Source of the DNA: Sulfurimonas sp.
GTDB lineage: Bacteria; Campylobacterota; Campylobacteria; Campylobacterales; Sulfurimonadaceae
Length of the DNA: 62,022 bases
NCBI GenBank assembly: GCA_021648405.1
Contig: JAKISX010000003.1
Coordinates: 1-62,022, forward strand
Direction: 5' to 3'
The notes under the pieces are model-generated. The model was not told the DNA's origin. It ran no database searches and saw nothing but the letters and a program-made list of their open reading frames with translations. Both the position numbers and the translations under genes were made by a program. Shown one piece after another: positions 60,539 to 62,022 of the stretch (its first letter is position 1; every line of letters begins with the position of its first letter).

Positions 60539-61559
60539 TAAAGAATTCCTAACCTCCAGTTATGACTTTACACTACCGAGTGAACTTATAGCTACTCACC
60601 CAGCACACCCAAGAGATAGTGCAAAACTTCTTATATATAATCGCCAAACTGATGAAATAATTCACACATATTTTTATGATTTTGAAAAATATATCCCAAA
60701 AAATTGCGCTTTAATCTTTAATGACACAAAAGTAATAAAAGCAAGACTTTATGGGAAAAAACAAAGTGGTGGAAATATTGAACTTTTAATAAATAAACCA
60801 CTAAACGCATTTGAGATAAATGTATATATTCGTGGTAAAGTAAAAGTTGATACAGAGATATCTTTTGAAAATGATTTAGTAGCTAGGGTTATAAAACTAG
60901 AAGATGATGGAAGTCGTATTGTTGAGTTTTCAACATCTAAAAATAAGCTTAGATTTGAAGATTTGCTACCTATCATTGATATAATCGGTCATGTTCCTCT
61001 TCCTCCATATATCAATAGAGATGATGAAAAATCAGATGAAAGTGAGTATCAAAGTGTATTTGCAAAAAAGCAAGGTGCAGTAGCTGCTCCAACTGCTTCA
61101 CTACATTTTACAGATGAACAACATACTCGAATTTGCAATAATTTTAAACACGCTTATGTAACTTTACATGTGGGAAGTGGGACATTTAAACCTGTAGATG
61201 TTGAAATTATAACACACCATCCTATGCACTCAGAATATTATAATATCTCAAATGAAGCAAAATCTTTGCTAGATTCAGATACTCCGATACTTAGTATAGG
61301 GACAACATCTACAAGGACTATTGAATTTTACGATAAACATGGGAAAATTCTTCAAGGTGAAGCAAATCTGTTTTTACACCCCAACAACAAACCAAGTCGA
61401 GTAAACCATCTTTTGACAAATTTTCATCTACCCAAATCAACACTTTTGATGTTAGTTGCGTCATTTGTTGGAGTACAAAAAACTCAAGTACTTTATGCAC
61501 AAGCTATAAAAAATAAGTATCGTTTTTATAGTTATGGTGATGCGATGTTGATTATTTAA
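60519..61559 (+). CDS. queA: S-adenosylmethionine:tRNA ribosyltransferase-isomerase
   Basis: FTLPSELIATHPAHPRDSAKLL, ALIFNDTKVIKARLYG, HVGSGTFKPV. Confidence 0.97.
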   Translation: MKQMQNNKEFLTSSYDFTLPSELIATHPAHPRDSAKLLIYNRQTDEIIHTYFYDFEKYIPKNCALIFNDTKVIKARLYGKKQSGGNIELLINKPLNAFEINVYIRGKVKVDTEISFENDLVARVIKLEDDGSRIVEFSTSKNKLRFEDLLPIIDIIGHVPLPPYINRDDEKSDESEYQSVFAKKQGAVAAPTASLHFTDEQHTRICNNFKHAYVTLHVGSGTFKPVDVEIITHHPMHSEYYNISNEAKSLLDSDTPILSIGTTSTRTIEFYDKHGKILQGEANLFLHPNNKPSRVNHLLTNFHLPKSTLLMLVASFVGVQKTQVLYAQAIKNKYRFYSYGDAMLII

Positions 61560-61598
61560 AAAACAACATAACAAAGCGTCATTCTCAGTTTAACAACT

Positions 61599-61627
61599 CG
61601 TCATTCTCAGCTTGACTGGGAATCTAT
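61599..61627 (+). repeat. 29-bp palindromic element, copy C, preceded by a 12-bp half copy at 61577-61588
   Basis: CGTCA TTCTCAG CTTGA CTGGGAA TCTAT (one G.U wobble); CGTCATTCTCAG also at 61577. Confidence 0.8.
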
Positions 61628-61856
61628 AGCAAAATTATTCAAAAAAGACTTTAACAGAACTAATCTGTTTCTTTAAGCTTTGGGTTGTAAAAACTACTTT
61701 TTAGGCAGCTTTCATATTGCCTATTTTAACTTCGCTATTGACACTTTTAGCTTGTTGTCTAATTTGGTATGGAATTATTGGGGTTAAAGTTGTTATTAAT
61801 CATGTGTTATACTCGATTCAAATAAATACTATAGTTATTATGCATGGAGATTAAAA

Positions 61857-62022
61857 TTGATTAAAAAATTAGTACTTTTTCTTAGTGTACTTTTAGTTCT
61901 TATAACTATGAATACTCATCTGCATCTAAATCATAATGAAGAACATCAGCATATACATAAAGACCACCATGAAATGCATAGCTTTCACTCTGATGTGCAT
62001 AACCATGAACATATAGTGGAAT
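61857..62022 (+). CDS. His-rich secreted/membrane protein, partial (runs off window)
   Basis: TTG start with GGAGA SD: LIKKLVLFLSVLLVLITMNTHLHLNHNEEHQHIHKDHHEMHSFHSDVHNHEHIVE; open to the window end. Confidence 0.65.
   Translation, partial: MIKKLVLFLSVLLVLITMNTHLHLNHNEEHQHIHKDHHEMHSFHSDVHNHEHIVE

Noticed and set aside
61628-61800. Degenerate transposase or gene remnant on the minus strand (LTPIIPYQIRQQAKSVNSEVKIGNMKAA*)
   Set aside because: Too short and no family recognised; could be chance reading in intergenic DNA

Overview
AT-rich window on the chromosome of a Campylobacterota (Epsilonproteobacteria) member. The placement rests on the 16S 5' region, the lysC-hobA-holB-folP gene order, an HP0958-like zinc-ribbon protein and the ribosomal/SRP cluster; a Sulfurimonas-like organism is likely but unproven. 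The left edge is the 5' part of a 16S rRNA gene (minus strand). Next comes a cluster reading the same way: a SulP-type transporter, then a complete membrane-bound nitrate reductase operon (NarC-like cytochrome c - narG - narH - narJ - narI - NarK - hemerythrin - NarK). After it, across one lone plus-strand gene of unknown function, are a hemerythrin-PAS protein and a compact M20 peptidase - ATP-grasp - ATP-grasp - M14 carboxypeptidase cluster. This cluster is the best candidate here for an undescribed peptide/amide ligation-and-trimming system. The rest (about 21.5-61.6 kb) is mostly housekeeping. Points of interest within it: a DUF429::GIY-YIG fusion overlapping a DUF188 gene, a Psd-like protein that appears to lack its catalytic residues, a 74-bp tandem repeat with internal dyads, and a family of 29-bp palindromic elements (CGTCA-stem7-loop5-stem7-TCTAK) whose stems covary, one copy of which encodes the C-terminus of IspE. 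No CRISPR array, tRNA, prophage or intact IS element was recognised. All homology calls come from reading motifs by eye; no database search was run.
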